DNA from: Chloroflexota bacterium | Lineage (GTDB): Bacteria > Chloroflexota > Dormibacteria > Dormibacterales > Dormibacteraceae | Reading direction: 5' to 3' | Assembly (NCBI GenBank): GCA_005882135.1 | Contig: VBDR01000027.1 | Span: forward strand, 45,866-109,865 | DNA: 64,000 nt | Shown here: piece by piece, positions 60,813 to 64,000 of the stretch | Numbering within the stretch: the stretch's first letter is position 1 | Layout of the letters: each line of letters opens with the position of its first letter | Translations under genes and position numbers: made by a program | Notes under the pieces: generated by a model | Told to the model about the DNA's origin: nothing | What the model saw: the letters and a program-made list of their open reading frames with translations, nothing else | Databases searched by the model: none

Positions 60813-61982
60813 TCACCCGCGGGGGGCGCAACACTGAAACTGGGTCGGTGCCTCGCCCGCTACAAAACGGACCGCTTGATCGCTTGCGCTTGCAAGGTTG
60901 AAGGCGCGGATGACGCCCGTCGGCGAGGTGTCACCCGCCAGACCGCCTTCGGTGGACGGCCCCTCCTCCGCATACCACACCACGGTCGGAGTTACGAATC
61001 CGGGGCTGCTGGCAAGGCCGGTTGGTTGGAATGTCGTTCCGCCACCGACCGCAACAATCAGCCCGCGCGGCTTTGAGTTGTCGTAGCTGTTGGCATCGAG
61101 CTTGGCGAACAACATACCCGCGAGCCAGTGCCCGTCCCCCGAACCGGTTACGCCGTACCAGTATTCGGACCGAAGCAACGTGACGCCTGTGCTTGGCGAC
61201 CACTGCATCAACGACCCCGATGCCCACACGAATCTGTCATTGGCGATCCAGGTTCCACCGGTGGGTGTTCCCTTAGTCACTGCCTTCTGTCGCTGGTCCG
61301 CGAGCGAGAAGATCCTGACGTTTTCCCCGTAGATGTAGAAGGGGAAGTCAGAGATCGCCAGGTACCTGCGATCCGGGCTGAACGCCAGGAGGCCGCGGGG
61401 GCCCCAGCGGCCCTCGAGCCCTCCCGGCCCAGTGTCGAGCGTGTACAGCACGTGATCCGCGCCGTTCGAGAAGAGATGTACGGAGACCAGCGATCTCCCA
61501 TCCGCACTTGGTGTACCGGAGGTCGAATAGACCTCCAATGATCCGTCCCACGTCCAGCCTGCCCAGGCCCAGTAGTAAGGACGTGGGGCTATTCGCAGCT
61601 GTGCGATTCGGGACTCAGCACCGGTGGTCAGGTCGCGTCGAACGATGACAACGTGATCGGCAACAACAGCCGTGTAGGCGATGGCATTGCCATCGAGCAG
61701 GTGAATGACCGTATTGGCGCTGCGACAGACCAGTCGAGGGCGAACTGGGTCGGCAACGTCGTACACGAAAGCACCTGCGACCACGGACATGGCCGTCGCC
61801 GGTCGGCCCGAGCACGTGACCGATGCCGTGATGCCGTCCTGCGTTGGGATCGGCGTCGCGATCGGACTTGTCTCCGCTGGGCTCGGCGCTGGGGAGACAT
61901 GGGCACTCGGCGCCACCCTGGGGCCACAGGCCATGAACACGAGCCCGGCGAACGAGAGCGCCGTGCCGCGTCTCCAACCCAT
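60813..61982 (-). CDS. putative lipoprotein, beta-propeller-like
   Basis: Lipobox FAGLVFMACGP; repeated WxxDxS/LxFSPDRRYLAISD-like segments. Confidence 0.6.
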   Translation of the reverse strand: MGWRRGTALSFAGLVFMACGPRVAPSAHVSPAPSPAETSPIATPIPTQDGITASVTCSGRPATAMSVVAGAFVYDVADPVRPRLVCRSANTVIHLLDGNAIAYTAVVADHVVIVRRDLTTGAESRIAQLRIAPRPYYWAWAGWTWDGSLEVYSTSGTPSADGRSLVSVHLFSNGADHVLYTLDTGPGGLEGRWGPRGLLAFSPDRRYLAISDFPFYIYGENVRIFSLADQRQKAVTKGTPTGGTWIANDRFVWASGSLMQWSPSTGVTLLRSEYWYGVTGSGDGHWLAGMLFAKLDANSYDNSKPRGLIVAVGGGTTFQPTGLASSPGFVTPTVVWYAEEGPSTEGGLAGDTSPTGVIRAFNLASASDQAVRFVAGEAPTQFQCCAPRG

Positions 61983-62060
61983 GTTGCTGCGGTGAACGGT
62001 AATGGGACCGGATGGTTATGGTGGGCCCGGGCGACGTTACGTTCCATAAGCCGAGGCGCC

Positions 62061-62573
62061 CTACACGACTATGCAGCGAGCCAACACGGAGGCGTAAGTC
62101 AGCTCGTCCCACGTCGGGTCCCACGGTTCGAGTCCGTTGATGGCTCTGATTGCCTTCTGTAGCCGAATCGGCGCAAAGCTGGTGGGGTTGGTTAGTTTCT
62201 CGAGCTCGCCGGGATTGGGCAGCCTGCGTCGAGCGTGGTCGAACGTCTCGACGAACCAGCGGTCTGCTGCTCCTACCGTGATGCGATAAGCCGGAAATGG
62301 CACTCGATCGAGCTCGGGTGCCAGATTGCCGACCAACGGCCACCTGCCGTGCCAGATCAGGGCATCCATGGTGGGCGCGACCAGCGCGATCTCGTCGGCG
62401 ACGATGTCTGTCATGTCCGGCTTGGCGTCCAGCGCCCAAGCTCGGCGAAAGACGACGACATACAGAGGGCCAGGGCCAGAGTTAACCGCTACAACTTGGC
62501 CGTGACTGACCCGGCCGGGATCCAAGGGGATTTGGAAGACATCTCCAATTCGTGCCTTCGGTCGTTTGACCAC
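62061..62573 (-). CDS. Imm26-like immunity protein family member (orphan)
   Basis: From GTG 62573: VVKRPKARIGDVFQIPLDPGRVSHGQVVAV...LYVVVFRRAW...IALVAPTMDALIWHGRWPLVGNLAPELDRVPFPAYRI. Confidence 0.6.
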   Translation of the reverse strand: MVKRPKARIGDVFQIPLDPGRVSHGQVVAVNSGPGPLYVVVFRRAWALDAKPDMTDIVADEIALVAPTMDALIWHGRWPLVGNLAPELDRVPFPAYRITVGAADRWFVETFDHARRRLPNPGELEKLTNPTSFAPIRLQKAIRAINGLEPWDPTWDELTYASVLARCIVV

Positions 62574-62667
62574 TGATCCTCCAAAACTGTTGTCAGAATT
62601 GTTGTCAAACCGCCTGCCGACGGCCGCCACCACCACCAAGGAGGCTCGCGATGAACTCGAAAATGGG

Positions 62668-62741
62668 TGGGCCCGGGTGGCCTCGATCCACCGACCAGCC
62701 GATTATGAGTCGGCCGCTCTAACCAACTGAGCTACGGGCCC
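62668..62741 (-). tRNA. tRNA with CAU anticodon, atypical T-loop, no encoded CCA
   Basis: GGGCCCG-TAGCTCAGTTGGTTAGAGCG-GCCGACTCATAATCGGC-TGGTC-GGTGG-ATCGAGG-CCACC-CGGGCCC-A; followed by CCC instead of CCA. Confidence 0.85.
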
Positions 62742-62844
62742 TCGGGGCTGAGTCTATCCACGGCCCTGGGCGGGTTGCGGGGGCGCCCCCACGTTTCAAG
62801 CCTCGAGGCCGCGGGGAATTTTCGTCCGTGTACAAACGTTTTGG

Positions 62845-63384
62845 TTGCGGAGGTTTGACATAGCAATGGTTGCGTTGGGAATCTTGATTCTTCGCTTGGT
62901 GATCGGACTTACGCTCGCCGCGCACGGCGCCCAGAAGCTGTTCGGCTGGTTTGGCGGCCCAGGTATGAATGGTTGGACCGGGGCCATGAACCACATGCGC
63001 ATCCGTCCCGCGACTCCGTGGGCCTGGATGTCAGCCCTGGCGGAATTGGGCGGCGGGCTCGGACTTGCCGTTGGGCTTCTCACCCCACTCCCCAGCCTGG
63101 CCATCGCCGGGTCGATGCTGGTGGCGATCGCGCTCGTGCACTGGCCGCGTGGATTCTTTGTCACGAAGGGTGGCTACGAGTTCAACCTGGCCATCCTGGC
63201 GGGCGTCGCCGCCGTCGCGCTGACTGGCGCGGGCGCCTACTCGCTCGACGCGGCTCTCCGGATCCATCTGCCCGAGCCAGTGACGCTCATCGTGGGCACG
63301 ATCCTGCTCCTCGCTGGGGTCGCGGTGGCCCTCACGACGCGCGCCCCGGAGCCTGCGGCCGAGGCCAGGCCCCAGGTCACCTAA
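62845..63384 (+). CDS. DoxX family membrane protein
   Basis: ILRLVIGLTLAAHGAQKLFGWFGGPGMNGW...LAELGGGLGLAVGLLTPL...NLAIL; true start may be 62866. Confidence 0.88.
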   Translation: MRRFDIAMVALGILILRLVIGLTLAAHGAQKLFGWFGGPGMNGWTGAMNHMRIRPATPWAWMSALAELGGGLGLAVGLLTPLPSLAIAGSMLVAIALVHWPRGFFVTKGGYEFNLAILAGVAAVALTGAGAYSLDAALRIHLPEPVTLIVGTILLLAGVAVALTTRAPEPAAEARPQVT

Positions 63385-64000
63385 GCCGCCACCGGGCGGC
63401 CTGGTTCTGGTCGCGCCGGCGAAAGCGCGGATCGGATCCAGGCCGCCGTCGCCGGCAGCGGCGGCACGTGGACGCGAACCAGGGCGACCATCACCTCGGG
63501 AAGGGTCGATGGGCTCGGCACGACCAGGTAGCGGTCCTCCCAACGCGGTCCGAACTTCTCCTTGAAGCGGTGCAGGGATCGGCTGCGCTGGAACCGATCG
63601 AGGCCCCAGTACATCGCGCGCAACGCAGCCTCGAGGCCGCGCGGCGCGTCCGGTGAGGTGATGATCCTCGGCGCCACGCCAAGGCTCACCTCGGTGATCC
63701 CTCGCTCGCGGGCCTCAGCGACTGACCGCACGATCAGCGCCTCGACCACCCCGTATGTGCTGTCCGGGCGCCGGCGGACGAGATCCAGCGTCCACGCCTT
63801 GCGAGCTGGAACCGGCAGCCAGCTCACAAAGGATTCGAGCCGGCCATCGCCCCCGAACCCCAACCCGACCACGATGTCGGGGTCGGCCAGGGTGGCCAGC
63901 GTCCCCAGGCTGTAACCCAGCTCGGGCGAGTGGCGGCTCTGGAGCCACCTTCCTGATACCGCTCGCACCTGCTCAGCGTGCTCGGCCGCGACCTCGGGGC
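63381..64000 (-). CDS. DUF2156 / phosphatidylglycerol lysyltransferase C-terminal domain protein, C-terminal part (runs off the window end)
   Basis: SWLPVPARKAWTLDLVRRRPDSTYGVVEALIVRSVAEARERGITEVSLGVAP...SLHRFKEKFGPRWEDRYLVVPS; frame open to the window edge. Confidence 0.8.
   Translation of the reverse strand, partial: PEVAAEHAEQVRAVSGRWLQSRHSPELGYSLGTLATLADPDIVVGLGFGGDGRLESFVSWLPVPARKAWTLDLVRRRPDSTYGVVEALIVRSVAEARERGITEVSLGVAPRIITSPDAPRGLEAALRAMYWGLDRFQRSRSLHRFKEKFGPRWEDRYLVVPSPSTLPEVMVALVRVHVPPLPATAAWIRSALSPARPEPGRPVAA

Noticed and set aside
60661-60837. Small plus-strand ORF between the DUF6941-like gene and the beta-propeller lipoprotein
   Set aside because: No homology recognised, no clear RBS, His/Arg/Pro-rich composition; cannot be supported.

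Overview
High-GC bacterial chromosomal segment with tightly packed, often 4-bp-overlapping genes. The content suggests a deep-branching Actinobacteria/Chloroflexota/Dormibacterota-like lineage; this is inference only. Most of the window is housekeeping: ftsH (partial), tilS, two CAU-anticodon tRNAs (one clearly initiator), mazG, mfd, pth, ybeY, hemW-hrcA-grpE-dnaJ with a CIRCE operator, lepA, rsmE, NAPRTase, mrp, trxB, an M20 peptidase, pepA, dxs, a MshC/CysS-like ligase and metK. A polysaccharide/glycosyltransferase cluster lies at about 9.3-16.8 kb, next to a very large PAS/GAF/GGDEF/EAL protein. No CRISPR array, prophage or transposase was recognised. The items most worth follow-up are: (1) a TetR-like regulator with two N-terminal HTH domains, an unusually long inverted-repeat operator over its own apparently leaderless promoter, and a coupled ABC exporter; (2) a 972-bp perfect tandem, in-frame duplication in a sarcosine/N-methyltryptophan-oxidase-like gene, directly downstream of a chimeric scar joining a truncated DUF222/13E12 gene (SOS-box-like leaderless promoter) to half of a lipoyl domain; (3) a dispersed family of GC-rich double-hairpin elements, two of which lie in frame inside conserved enzymes (PepA and a DUF255 protein), reminiscent of Rickettsia palindromic elements; (4) an ECF sigma factor translationally coupled to a membrane-anchored Rieske protein that may be a redox-sensing anti-sigma factor; (5) a fused tandem BldC/MerR-like HTH protein; (6) an orphan Imm26-like protein beside an atypical CAU tRNA. 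No searches were run; all family calls are by eye.
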